Source of the DNA: Methylobacterium sp. 10
GTDB lineage: Bacteria; Pseudomonadota; Alphaproteobacteria; Rhizobiales; Beijerinckiaceae
Length of the DNA: 64,000 nucleotides
Direction of reading: 5' to 3'
Assembly (NCBI RefSeq): GCF_000519085.1
Contig: NZ_KI912577.1
Location: 3,528,035 to 3,592,034 of the forward strand
Position numbers and translations under genes: made by a program. The notes under the pieces are model-generated. The model saw nothing but the letters and a program-made list of their open reading frames with translations. It ran no database searches and was not told where the DNA came from. This document shows, in pieces, positions 8,697 through 17,800 of this stretch; position 1 is the first letter of the stretch, and each line of letters starts with the position of its first letter.

Positions 8697-8975
8697 TTAG
8701 CGCCGCCGACGAGCGGTGCGGGGCTGCGAGCGCGCCATGCAGGCCGAGTAGATCTGGCGGCCGATGGCGTAGAGCCCAATACCACCCGGGTCGGGCGTGA
8801 CGAACACCTTCGCGCGAGCCTCGTTGCGACAGGCCGCATCCTGAGGGCTCTTGATCGGGGCCTCGGCATCGGCCGGCATCGCGATTCCCAAGAATCCCAC
8901 AGTGGCCATGCCGGCGATCCAGCCCCGTCGGCGCGCCGCCGCATTCCTACCGCACGATCCGGCCGTTCCACCCAT
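8697..8975 (-). CDS. Small secreted protein with two cysteines
   Basis: A 92-residue protein whose N-terminus holds a basic segment and hydrophobic core (RRRGWIAGMATVGFLGIAMP, then ADAEA). This is compatible with a Sec or weak Tat signal. The mature part has two cysteines, in DAACRNEARAKVFVTPDP and QIYSACMARSQ, likely a disulfide in the periplasm, and a very basic end (TARRRR). No family recognised. Confidence 0.6.
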   Translation of the reverse strand: MGGTAGSCGRNAAARRRGWIAGMATVGFLGIAMPADAEAPIKSPQDAACRNEARAKVFVTPDPGGIGLYAIGRQIYSACMARSQPRTARRRR

Positions 8976-9074
8976 GATTTCCGCCCCCCCGTCGTTACGG
9001 CTCAGGTAGGGCGGATCGGCAGAAAAGCGTATCGGTATTATCCACCGAATCGCCGTTCCGGCCGGAATCCCTGC

Positions 9075-9383
9075 CTAGGGCATGATCCAAAGGCAGGAAG
9101 CCTCCTCCGTCACCGCAAGGCATTCGAACGGGGTTCCGCCGATCATGGCGCGATGCTCGGGAGCGCCGACGCGATCACGGGCGATTCGGCGGCATCCCGG
9201 ATGACCGGAGAGATCGGCCGTTGCCGCGGCAGAATCGGACGGCGTCCGTCCCATCAGAACGCGCAGATGAACCAACGTATCGCAGGCGACGACGTCGCGC
9301 GGCGGGGCATCGCCGGCTGAGGCCGCCTTTATCGACGCCATGACGAGCAGGATGACGAGTCCCCAGCACTTCTGCGGCATCAT
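9075..9383 (-). CDS. Secreted cysteine protein, paralog of the next gene
   Basis: A 102-residue protein with signal peptide MMPQKCWGLVILLVMASIKA followed by ASAG. The mature domain is about 75 residues and carries spaced cysteines (VVACDTLVHLRVLM, HPGCRRIARDRVG, PFECLAVTEEASCLWIM). The same order C..LR.L..C..RD.V..C.(V)..S.C.W.I is found in the neighbour at 9495-9920, so the two are paralogs from a local duplication. Family unknown to me. Likely periplasmic with two disulfides (inference). Confidence 0.7.
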   Translation of the reverse strand: MMPQKCWGLVILLVMASIKAASAGDAPPRDVVACDTLVHLRVLMGRTPSDSAAATADLSGHPGCRRIARDRVGAPEHRAMIGGTPFECLAVTEEASCLWIMP

Positions 9384-9494
9384 GGCGTGACCTCTTCCAG
9401 CGTTGCTTTACCGACGCGAATATAGGGCGCACCGGGCTCCGGCGGCCGCGACCGATGAGCCATCTGCTGCCTGTGTAGCCAGCGGGATCGGCTC

Positions 9495-9920
9495 TCAGCG
9501 CTTGGCTTTGGCGGGAGGCGCTTTCTTGGCCGCGCGCGCAGGATCTGCCGGAACCACCGTTCCCGCGATGGTCCAGGAACAGATGCTGGTCCCGGTGACG
9601 CCGACGCAATCGTACTCGTTGCCGTTGAGCGCCGCGTGGTCGGTGATGGCATTGACCGTGTCGCGGCCGAGGAGGTTGCAGCTCAGGTGATCGGCCTTGG
9701 GATCGGCCAGGGTCGCCGCCGCCATCTTCGCGTCGCCGCCCGATTGCCGCAGGAGAAGGCGCAGATTGGCGAGCGACGGACAGCCGATCGCAGGCGCCGA
9801 GGCGGATGCGGAAACCGGGGGCGCGGGAGTCTTGACCGGCTGCGCTTTCACGGGCGGGCATCCGATCGCGACCGCGAGGAACACGGTTGCCGGAAGGCGG
9901 TGGCAAGCCCTGTTCTTCAT
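9495..9920 (-). CDS. Secreted cysteine protein, larger paralog
   Basis: ATG 9920 overlaps the stop of the deformylase-like gene by four bases (ATGA), so it is translationally coupled to it. The 141-residue product has signal peptide RLPATVFLAVAIGCPPVKA, a Pro/Ala linker, and a domain matching the smaller neighbour: GCPSLANLRLLLRQSGGD, LSCNLLGRDTVNAITDHAAL, YDCVGVTGTSICSWTIAG. A basic Ala/Lys tail follows. Four conserved cysteines suggest two disulfides. The longer upstream open frame is the deformylase gene in another phase. Confidence 0.72.
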   Translation of the reverse strand: MKNRACHRLPATVFLAVAIGCPPVKAQPVKTPAPPVSASASAPAIGCPSLANLRLLLRQSGGDAKMAAATLADPKADHLSCNLLGRDTVNAITDHAALNGNEYDCVGVTGTSICSWTIAGTVVPADPARAAKKAPPAKAKR

Positions 9921-10417
9921 GCCGCCCGCCTCGCCTTGGCATAGCGCTTCACGGCCCGCTCCCGCCGAAGACGCGACAGGCGCTCGATCCAGAAGATGCC
10001 GTCGAGCTGGTCGATCTCGTGCTGGAGGCAGGCCGCCTCGAACCCCTCCGCCTCGACCTCGTGACCGGTCCCGTCGAGGTCCGCGTAGCGCAGCCGCACC
10101 GTCACCGCCCGCTCCACGACGTCCGAGACGCCCGGCATGGAGACGCTGCCCTCGGTCTGGGGGGCGGTCTCCTCCGACGCGAAGGTGATCTCCGGATTGA
10201 CGTAGATCGAAGCCGGCGTGCCCGGCTCCAGGCGCAGGGCCACCACGCGGGCGAGCCAACCCACATGCGGCCCGGCGAGACCGATGGCGGAGACGCGGGA
10301 GAGAGCCTCCACCAGTTCCGCAGCATCCCGCCGCAAGGCGTCGTCGAACACGGTGACCGGCTCGGCCCGCAAGCGCAGCCTTGGATCGGGATAAAGGATC
10401 AGCGACTGGACCGGCAC
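9917..10417 (-). CDS. Peptide-deformylase-like protein lacking metal ligands
   Basis: GTG 10417 is preferred (GAGG lies about 10 bases upstream), giving 166 residues, the normal size for a deformylase. The overall order of the fold is kept: ILYPDPRLRLRAEPV at the start, IYVNPEI, then VRLRYADLDGTGHEVEAEGF. All three active motifs are changed. GxGxAAxQ is GLAGPHVG (no Gln), EGCLS is EGSVS (metal-binding Cys to Ser), and HEIDH is HEIDQ (second His to Gln). Only one His and the Glu remain, so iron-dependent deformylation is unlikely. It may be a binding or regulatory paralog (inference). It is coupled to a secreted cysteine protein gene. Confidence 0.82.
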   Translation of the reverse strand: MPVQSLILYPDPRLRLRAEPVTVFDDALRRDAAELVEALSRVSAIGLAGPHVGWLARVVALRLEPGTPASIYVNPEITFASEETAPQTEGSVSMPGVSDVVERAVTVRLRYADLDGTGHEVEAEGFEAACLQHEIDQLDGIFWIERLSRLRRERAVKRYAKARRAA

Positions 10418-10572
10418 GGGGCAGGGCACCTCACGGAATGGGCTGGGGCGTGGATACGCGATCGTTCGGGCGGTGTCCAAACGCGACGCAGGGTGGCGGG
10501 AGTGCCCGCCTTCCGCTTCCGCGCTCCATGACGTAAGGCCCGCGGGACACATCTCAGGACACCGACGCGCGC

Positions 10573-12195
10573 ATGATCCGCCTCGAGAAAATCGGCAAGC
10601 AGAACGGACGGCAGATCGTCTTCATCGAGGCGTCCGCCGCACTCCAGAAGGGCGAGAAGGTCGGCCTCGTGGGGCCGAACGGCGCCGGCAAGACCACCCT
10701 TTTCCGGATGATCACCGGCGAGGAGGAGCCCGACGAGGGCCAGGTCGCCACAGACCGGGGCATCACCATCGGCTATTTCAGCCAGGATGTCGGCGAGATG
10801 GCCGGCTGCTCCGTCGTCTCCGCCGTGATGGACGGGGCCGGCCCGGTGAGCGTGGTCGCCACCGAGCTGAAGCAGATCGAAGCCGGCCTCGCCGATCCCG
10901 ACCGGATGGACGAGATGGACGCGCTCGTGGAGCGCTACGGCGAGGTCCAGGCCCGGTTCGAGGAGCTCGACGGTTACGCCCTCGAAGGCCGGGCCTACGA
11001 GGTGCTGGCGGGGCTGAGCTTTTCCCAGGAGATGATGGACGGCGACGTCGGCAAGCTCTCGGGCGGCTGGAAGATGCGCGTGGCGCTCGCCCGCATCCTC
11101 CTGATGAACCCGGACGTGATGCTCCTCGACGAGCCCTCCAACCATCTCGATCTCGAAAGCCTGATCTGGCTCGAGGCCTTCCTCAAGAACTACGAGGGCG
11201 CCCTGCTGATGACCTCGCACGACCGCGAGTTCATGAACCGCATCGTCTCCAAGGTCATCGAGATCGACGGCGGCACTCTCACCACCTATTCGGGCGACTA
11301 CGGCTTCTACGAACAGCAGCGGGCTCTCAACGAGACGCACCAGCAGGCGCAGTTCGAGCGCCAGCAGGCGATGCTCGCCAAGGAGATCAAGTTCATCGAG
11401 CGGTTCAAGGCGCGCGCGTCCCATGCCGCCCAGGTCCAGAGCCGGGTTAAGAAGCTCGACAAGATCGAGCGGGTGGAGCCTCCCAAGCGCCGGCAATCGG
11501 TGGCGTTCGAGTTCCAGCCGGCACCGCGCTCCGGCGACGACGTCGTCATCATCAAGAACGTGCACAAGCGCTACGGCAGCCGCACCATCTACGAGGGGCT
11601 CGACTTCTCCATCCGCCGCCGGGAGCGCTGGTGCGTGATGGGCATCAACGGCGCCGGCAAGTCGACCCTGCTCAAGCTCGTGACCGGCTCGACCCCGCCC
11701 GACGACGGCAGCATCGCGGTGGGGGGAAGCGTCAAGCTCGGCTACTTCGCCCAGCACGCCATGGATCTCCTCGACGGCGACCTGACGGTGTTCCAGGATC
11801 TGGAGCGCTCGTTCCCGCAGGCAGGCCAGGGCAGCTTGCGGGCGCTGGCCGGCTGCTTCGGCTTCTCGGGCGACGACGTGGAGAAGCGCTGCCGGGTGCT
11901 TTCTGGTGGCGAGAAGGCCCGTCTCGTGATGGCGAAGATGCTGTTCGACCCGCCGAACTTCCTCGTCCTCGACGAGCCCACCAACCACCTCGACATGGGC
12001 ACCAAGGAGATGCTTATCACCGCCCTCGCCAATTACGAGGGCACGATGCTGTTCGTGAGCCACGACCGGCATTTCCTCGCCGCCCTGTCGAACCGCGTCC
12101 TCGAACTCACCGCCGACGGCATCCATCAATATGGCGGCGGCTACACCGAATACGTCGCGCGCACCGGCCAGGAAGCGCCGGGGTTGAGGAGCTGA
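10573..12195 (+). CDS. ABC-F family ATPase
   Basis: A 540-residue protein with two ATPase domains and no membrane segments, as in the ABC-F translation-factor family. Domain 1 has Walker A GPNGAGKT (34-41), signature LSGGWKMRVALAR and Walker B VMLLDEPSNHLD. Domain 2 has GINGAGKST near residue 357, signature LSGGEKARLVMAK and LVLDEPTNHLD. Between them is the charged helical linker (EIKFIERFKARASHAAQVQS; VKKLDKIERVEPPKRR) that reaches the ribosomal P-tRNA in studied relatives. It probably acts on ribosomes, as EttA or Uup do; the subfamily cannot be fixed by eye. Transcribed alone. Confidence 0.93.
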   Translation: MIRLEKIGKQNGRQIVFIEASAALQKGEKVGLVGPNGAGKTTLFRMITGEEEPDEGQVATDRGITIGYFSQDVGEMAGCSVVSAVMDGAGPVSVVATELKQIEAGLADPDRMDEMDALVERYGEVQARFEELDGYALEGRAYEVLAGLSFSQEMMDGDVGKLSGGWKMRVALARILLMNPDVMLLDEPSNHLDLESLIWLEAFLKNYEGALLMTSHDREFMNRIVSKVIEIDGGTLTTYSGDYGFYEQQRALNETHQQAQFERQQAMLAKEIKFIERFKARASHAAQVQSRVKKLDKIERVEPPKRRQSVAFEFQPAPRSGDDVVIIKNVHKRYGSRTIYEGLDFSIRRRERWCVMGINGAGKSTLLKLVTGSTPPDDGSIAVGGSVKLGYFAQHAMDLLDGDLTVFQDLERSFPQAGQGSLRALAGCFGFSGDDVEKRCRVLSGGEKARLVMAKMLFDPPNFLVLDEPTNHLDMGTKEMLITALANYEGTMLFVSHDRHFLAALSNRVLELTADGIHQYGGGYTEYVARTGQEAPGLRS

Positions 12196-12235
12196 GCGGC
12201 TGGTTTTTCCCCTCTTCCCGCGAGCGGGGAGAGGA

Positions 12236-12332
12236 CGCCGGACACCTCGTCGTGTCCGGCGTGAGCCCGAAGGGCGAGGGTGAGGGGGTCTCGCAGGATG
12301 AGGCTCCGTCCGATCGCGCCCCCTCACCCTCG
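12236..12332. repeat. Intergenic palindromic repeat cluster
   Basis: Two perfect inverted repeats follow the ABC-F gene. The first is cgccggacac / gtgtccggcg (12236-12245 and 12252-12261, six-base loop). The second is cgagggtgaggggg / ccccctcaccctcg (12275-12288 and 12319-12332). Further partly paired segments lie at 12210-12235 and 12370-12400. The arrangement resembles the interspersed palindromic elements of alphaproteobacteria. The first hairpin could also end transcription, though it lacks a T run. Confidence 0.65.
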
Positions 12333-12447
12333 GCTGCCGCCTCGCTCCGCCGACGACAAGGTCGGCAGAGCCCGCTCCCCGCAGGCGGAGCGAGGGGATG
12401 CACGCCAACGAAAGCGCCTCGAACCCGATCACCCCAGGAGCCCCACC

Positions 12448-12822
12448 ATGGATGCCAAACTCGCGGACATCGTCAGGGCGGCGGCGGCGCAGGCCCGGCG
12501 CCGGGCCCGCGCGTTCAATGCATCGTCGTCGAAGGACGCGCTGCCCTGGGCGATGGTCGAGGCCTTCGATGCCGACGTGCGCGGGCACGTGGAGCGCGAC
12601 CGCCGCATCGAGGAGGAGCGTGACCGTGTCCTCATCGCCGCCGTCAATTTCGCCGAGACGCCGCCCGAGGACGGCGAGGAGGCGGTCGGGGCCGCGCGGG
12701 ATGCGCTCATCGACGCGATCGACTACCTGGAACAGGCCGTCCTGCGCTTCGGCTGCGTCAACCGCCAGGGAGCCAGGCTCGGCTACGGCGAGACGGGACA
12801 GAGGGTGACCGACGGCCGGTGA
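12448..12822 (+). CDS. Hypothetical helical protein
   Basis: ATG 12448 has AGGAG six bases upstream and gives 124 residues. The product is highly charged and helical (DIVRAAAAQARRRARAFNAS; VERDRRIEEERDRVLIAAV; ARDALIDAIDYLEQAVLRFG). No signal or membrane segment is present. No family recognised. The longer upstream open frame runs through the palindromic repeat cluster and is not real coding sequence. Confidence 0.6.
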   Translation: MDAKLADIVRAAAAQARRRARAFNASSSKDALPWAMVEAFDADVRGHVERDRRIEEERDRVLIAAVNFAETPPEDGEEAVGAARDALIDAIDYLEQAVLRFGCVNRQGARLGYGETGQRVTDGR

Positions 12823-13010
12823 GAGCTTCGTCCTCCGGGGGGAGGTGAGCCCGGACGGGGGCATGAAAGCGGGCCGTCTCGGCGGTCTCGTCTCGGCAGC
12901 CCATGGACGGCACGACACTCGTCTCGTCACCGCTGGAGAGGCACCGCATCGCCTGGGTCAGGCGCGGAGGTTCGCGGCGTCATGGCTCCCGGTGGGCCGG
13001 GCGGAAGCGT

Positions 13011-14027
13011 TCAGGCGAGCCAGCCCGTCAGGACATAGCAGCACGCGGCGATGAGGGCGGCGGCGGGCAGGGTCAGCACCCAGGCGACGACGATGTTGCC
13101 GGCGATGCCCCAGCGCACGGCCGATGTCCGGCGGGCCGCGCCGACGCCGACGATGGCGCCGGTGATGGTGTGCGTGGTCGAGACCGGCACCCCGAGCCAG
13201 GTCGCCAGGAACAGGGTGATGGCGCCCCCGGTCTCGGCGCAGAAGCCCTGCGTCGGGTTGAGGCGGGTAATCTTCGAGCCCATCGTATGGACGATGCGCC
13301 AGCCGCCGAAGAGGGTGCCGAGCGCCATCGCCGACTGGCAGGCCAGGACCACCCAGAGCGGGACGTGGAAGCTGCTCCCCAGATGCCCCTGCGAGTAGAG
13401 CAGCACCGCGATGATCCCCATGGTCTTCTGGGCGTCGTTGCCGCCATGGCCGAGGGAATAGAGCGAGGCCGAGACGAATTGCAGGAGCCGAAAGCTTCGG
13501 TCGACCCCGAAGGGCGTGGCACGCCGGCAGGTCCAGGACACGATCAGGACGAGGAGGAGGGCGAGCAGGAACCCTACGAGCGGCGAGAGCACGATGGCAG
13601 CGATCGTCTTCGACAGGCCGGACCAGACCACGACGTCGAGCCCGGCCTTGGTGATGCCAGCCCCGACGAGGCCGCCGACCAGGGCGTGCGAACTGCTCGA
13701 CGGGATACCGAGCACCCAGGTGGCGATGTTCCAGGCGATGGCGCCGACCAGGGCACTCAGGATCACGCGCGGATCGACGATCCCGGCATCGACGATCCCG
13801 GTCCCCAGGGTCTGTGCCACGTGAAGGCCGAAGAACAGGAACGCGATGAAGTTGAAGAACGCCGCCCACAGCACCGCGTATTGCGGGCGCAGCACCCGGG
13901 TCGAGACGATGGTGGCGATGGAATTGGCCGCGTCGTGCAGGCCGTTGAGGAAGTCGAAGAACAGGGCGACGGCGATGAGGCCGGCCAGCGCCGGTAGCGC
14001 GAGGGAGGCGGCGTCCATGCCCGTCAC
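13011..14027 (-). CDS. pit: Low-affinity inorganic phosphate transporter, Pit family
   Basis: A 338-residue membrane protein of the PiT type. It has the duplicated family signatures in each half: FDFLNGLHDAANSIATIVST near the N-terminus and LYSLGHGGNDAQKTMGIIA in the second half. It also has IPSSSSHALVGGLVGAGI and VPVSTTHTITGAIVGVG. About ten hydrophobic segments are visible. It imports phosphate, probably as a metal-phosphate complex, driven by protons. The GTG start overlaps the stop of the DUF47 gene, the common bacterial pit operon in which the DUF47 protein modulates the transporter. Confidence 0.93.
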   Translation of the reverse strand: MTGMDAASLALPALAGLIAVALFFDFLNGLHDAANSIATIVSTRVLRPQYAVLWAAFFNFIAFLFFGLHVAQTLGTGIVDAGIVDPRVILSALVGAIAWNIATWVLGIPSSSSHALVGGLVGAGITKAGLDVVVWSGLSKTIAAIVLSPLVGFLLALLLVLIVSWTCRRATPFGVDRSFRLLQFVSASLYSLGHGGNDAQKTMGIIAVLLYSQGHLGSSFHVPLWVVLACQSAMALGTLFGGWRIVHTMGSKITRLNPTQGFCAETGGAITLFLATWLGVPVSTTHTITGAIVGVGAARRTSAVRWGIAGNIVVAWVLTLPAAALIAACCYVLTGWLA

Positions 14028-14680
14028 ACGTTCTCGATCACGATGCCGCTGATCTCGTTGGCGACGTCCTCGAACCGGTCGACCACATCCTCCAGGTGCC
14101 CGTAGATCTCGGCGCCGATGATGTAGGCCATGGTGTCGCCGTCGCCGCCATCCTTGCGATGGGCCCGATAGAGAGCCTTGAGGCCGCGCTCCTGCAACTC
14201 GTCCGAGCGCCCCTCGACGCGGGTGATCCGCTCGGTGAGGGAGTTGATCCGCGCCGCATGGGTGCCGACCGCGTTGAGAAGGGGGATCGTCTCGGCCGTG
14301 AGCCGCGCCGCCTCGATCACGGTGTCGCCCATCTCTCGCATGAGAGGCTCGAAGGAGCGAATCTCGTAGAGGGCGATGGTCTTCACGGTCTTGTTCATCT
14401 GGTCGATGGCATCGTCCATCGACTGGATCAGGTCCTTGATGTCGCCGCGGTCGAACGGGGTGATGAAGCTGCGCCGGACCGCCAGCAGAACCTCGGCCGT
14501 GATCGCGTCAGCCTCATGCTCGCGGTCGACGATCACTTGGCAGTAGCCGGGCACGCCGTCGCCGCCCCTCAAGACGCCCTGGAGCGCCTCCGCCCCGGCC
14601 ACGAGGGTCTGGGAATGGCGCTCGAACAGGTCGAAGAAGCGATCCTCCCGCGGCATCAAGGCCCGAAACCAGCCCATCAT
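14024..14680 (-). CDS. DUF47 (PhoU-like) Pit accessory protein
   Basis: A 218-residue all-helical cytosolic protein. Family features include the N-terminus FRALMPREDRFFDLFERHSQ, the acidic metal-cluster motif VDREHEADAIT, and later FDRGDIKDLIQSMDDAIDQM and YGHLEDVVDRFEDVANEISG. The E/D-rich helices resemble PhoU metal-binding sites. It is first in the operon and overlaps pit by four bases, so the two are probably made in fixed ratio. Known relatives (Pit accessory proteins) modulate phosphate import by Pit. Confidence 0.92.
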   Translation of the reverse strand: MMGWFRALMPREDRFFDLFERHSQTLVAGAEALQGVLRGGDGVPGYCQVIVDREHEADAITAEVLLAVRRSFITPFDRGDIKDLIQSMDDAIDQMNKTVKTIALYEIRSFEPLMREMGDTVIEAARLTAETIPLLNAVGTHAARINSLTERITRVEGRSDELQERGLKALYRAHRKDGGDGDTMAYIIGAEIYGHLEDVVDRFEDVANEISGIVIENV

Positions 14681-14826
14681 TCGGCGCGCCCCTTCCCATC
14701 GTGGCAGGCATTCCCCGTATCGGGCCGGAGGCTACCTCAGCCGTCGCTCCGCCATGACCGTGTGGACGCTGCCGGACTGTAACGTTTTCGTGTCCGGTCT
14801 CGTGCCCGGTGATCGTCCCGGAACCG

Positions 14827-17800
14827 TCAATATTCCCATTCGGCGCCCACCCCCACGGCGGTGCGGCCGTCACTGCCGGCCTCGCCCTGGATCTTGATGC
14901 GGCGGGTCACGTCGTAATCCACCGTGGCGGCAGTATCCTGGGGCTTGGCGCCGGCCTTCACACCGACGCTGAGACGGTCGCTGAGGTAGCGCGAGGCCCC
15001 TAGCGCCGGGCCGCCACTGGCGCCGGTGGAGACATCGAGGCTGTCGAGCCCGAGCCCCTTGCGGGCCTGTTCGAACACGTCGGGGCCGCCGGCCCCGCCT
15101 GAGAGCTGCGACACAGCCTGGGCGAGTTGCAGCGCCTGAAACGGCGAGAGCCCGCCGGCCGCCTTCTTGAACAGCAGCCGGGATAGCACCTCGTCCTGCG
15201 GCAGGGACGGGTCGGAGGTGAGGACGAAGTCGGGCTGGTTGGCCGGGCCGGTCACGGCGACGCGGGCGGTGACCTCGGCAGCCTTGGTCTCGGCCTGGAA
15301 GTCGAGATCGGGGATCGCGAGCTCGCCGTTGAAGGCGAGGCGGCCACGGGTGAAGTCGAGGCGCTGGCCGATGATGCTCAGGCGGCCGCGACGCATGGCG
15401 AAGTCGCCCACCGCCACCGGGTCGCGGGAGGTGCCGGTGAGGCGCAGGTCGCCGCCGAGTTCCGCGTCGATGCCCCGCCCGCGTACGAAGATGCGGTTCG
15501 GCGCATGGACGGCCACGTCCAGCGTCGCGTCGAAGGGCGGAGGCGTCTTCCTGCGCTTGCCCAGAGCCGCGACCTTCGCCGTGCGGTCGGCCTTCGCATC
15601 GACGCGCGCCCGCACGTCCGCGGGCGTATTGACCCGGCGCACGCCGGGCAGGGGCTGTACCGTGGCAGGCAGGCGATCGGGGACGGTCACGTCGACGGAT
15701 GCGAGGTCGACCCGGCCGGAGATCTTGGGCGTCCGCGCCAACGGACCGCTCAAGGCGAGGTTGAGGCTCGCGGTGGCGGTGACGATGGGGCTGGAGACGA
15801 GTTCGGCCCGCTCGGCGGTGATCTTGAACGTGCCGGGGAACCCGCCATTCGGGTCCAGGGCCACGCGGCCGCTGGCCTGCAGGCCGCCGCCGTTCCGGGT
15901 CTGCGCGGTGAGGCGCTCCACCACCAGGGTATCGCCGCGCCCGGTGACGCGGCCCTCGATCTGCTTGAGGGCGATGCCCTGGAGCGGATCGATGAAGCTG
16001 CCGCCGGAGAGGGTGGCGCCCCCCTCGGCACGGGGCGCATCGAGGGTGCCCGACACGCCCCCGTCGAGGGCGATGCGGCCGGCGACCCGCTGGCCGCCGA
16101 CGCTGAGCAGGCTGTTGGCCATGGCCGCGTCGAGGGTGCCGCGCAGTTTCAGGGCGATGGGCCCGCCCGCCGAGACGGGCAGGAAGCCGGCGAGGGTCAG
16201 CTCTGCTCCGCGACCGGCGGAGACACGGCCCTCGATCCCGGCGCGGCCGTCGCTCAGGGTGCCGCTGGCCTTGGCGTCGATGGGCGGGAGGCCGGCCTTA
16301 CGCGTCTCCGGCGTCACGACCTTCGCCACCGAGAGGGCATAGCGCCCTTCCGGCCGCGAGGACGTACCGCGGATATCGGCGTCTCCGTCGAGGGTGCCGG
16401 TGAGGGCGAGACTCGGCGAGGCGATGCGGGCAAGCGCCAGGGGCAGCGCCCGGATGCCGAGCTTCAGGTCGAGATTCGACCCGGCCCTGCCGGCGAGACT
16501 GACCCGCCCGGTACCGGCGGCGATGACGAGGCCGTCGATGACGGCCGACCCCTTGTCGAGGGTGACGGTCGCCGGACCGGCCAGCGCCAGACGGTCCTTG
16601 CCGCGTGACGCGGAGAATCGCGACAGCTCGATCCGCGTGGCCTCGGCCGGAACCAGCCGCGCGGCCCCGTCGAGATCGAAGCCGCGCGCCTTGGCGGTGA
16701 GGGTGATGTCGCTGGCATTGGGCGACCCCACGGCGAGGAGCCGCACGGTGTCGATGGACTCGCCGGCGGCGATGACCCGGTCGGCATTGACCCGCCCGTC
16801 CACGACGGGATGGGCGAGGAGATCGCGGCCGGTGAGGTCGGCGTCGAGCTGCGCGAGGCCGATCTCGCCCGAGCGCAGGGAGACGCCCTTGGCCTTGACC
16901 GAAGCGTCCTGGCGTCCTCCTCCGCGCGAGAGGGCGACGGTCGCGTCGAGGCTCCCGGCCAGCGGCGTGAGGGCAAGCGGCGACAGGTCGTCGAGATTGG
17001 CGGCCGAGAGCGTGACGCTGCCCTGCGTCAGGAGGGTCGCCGCATCGACGACCGCCTTGCCGGCGAGGGTGGCGGAGCCGAGATTCACGGCGAGCCGGTC
17101 GAGGGACCAATCCGCGCCCGTGCGAGCGAGATGCACGTCCCCGCGCAGGGTTTTGCCGCCGATCTCGCCGCCCAGCGCCAGCGTCCCGTCGAGCGCCCCG
17201 GTGAGGTCCTTCAGCGCGGCGGCCACGCGCACGTCCCGGATCGGGCGGCCGAGTGCCCGTCCGTCGGCGGCGGTGAGGGTGGCGGTGAGGTCCGGCTTCT
17301 CCAGGGTTCCGGAGAGCCGCCCGTCGAGGAGGGCGCGGCCGGCAAGGCGTGGATCGACGGCCGAGAGGCTCTTCACGTCGACCAGAAGCTTGGCGTCGGC
17401 GAGACGTGCCGTGGCCTTGCCCTCCAGCCGGGCCACCATTTCGGCGCCGTCGAGCTTGACGCCGTCGAAGCTGTAGCCGTCGAAGACCTGCGAGAGCCTG
17501 CCCGAAAAACGCGGTTCACGGCCGAGAAGCCGGTCGAGGGCCGGCAGGCCGAGGACGAGCCCCCGCGTCGTCGCATCCACATCGGCGGTCACCGCCTTGC
17601 GGGCGGGATCGCCGCTCAAGGCGGCTTTCAATGCAACGCTGCCGGCAAGGGTCCGGTCGGCCACATCGGAGAAGGCGGAGAGATCGGCGAGCCCCGCCTT
17701 CAGCGTTCCGGTGAGCGTGTTCTGGCCGACGCGGCCGGCATAGGACAGCGTGGCGGTGGGCGCGTCGAGATCGAACGCCGCCACATCGACCACGCCGTCG

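Noticed and set aside
10399..12930. Long minus-strand open frame of 843 codons across the ABC-F gene
   Set aside because: It is the antisense of a clear ABC-F gene; long reverse frames are expected in GC-rich coding DNA and the translation has no domain.
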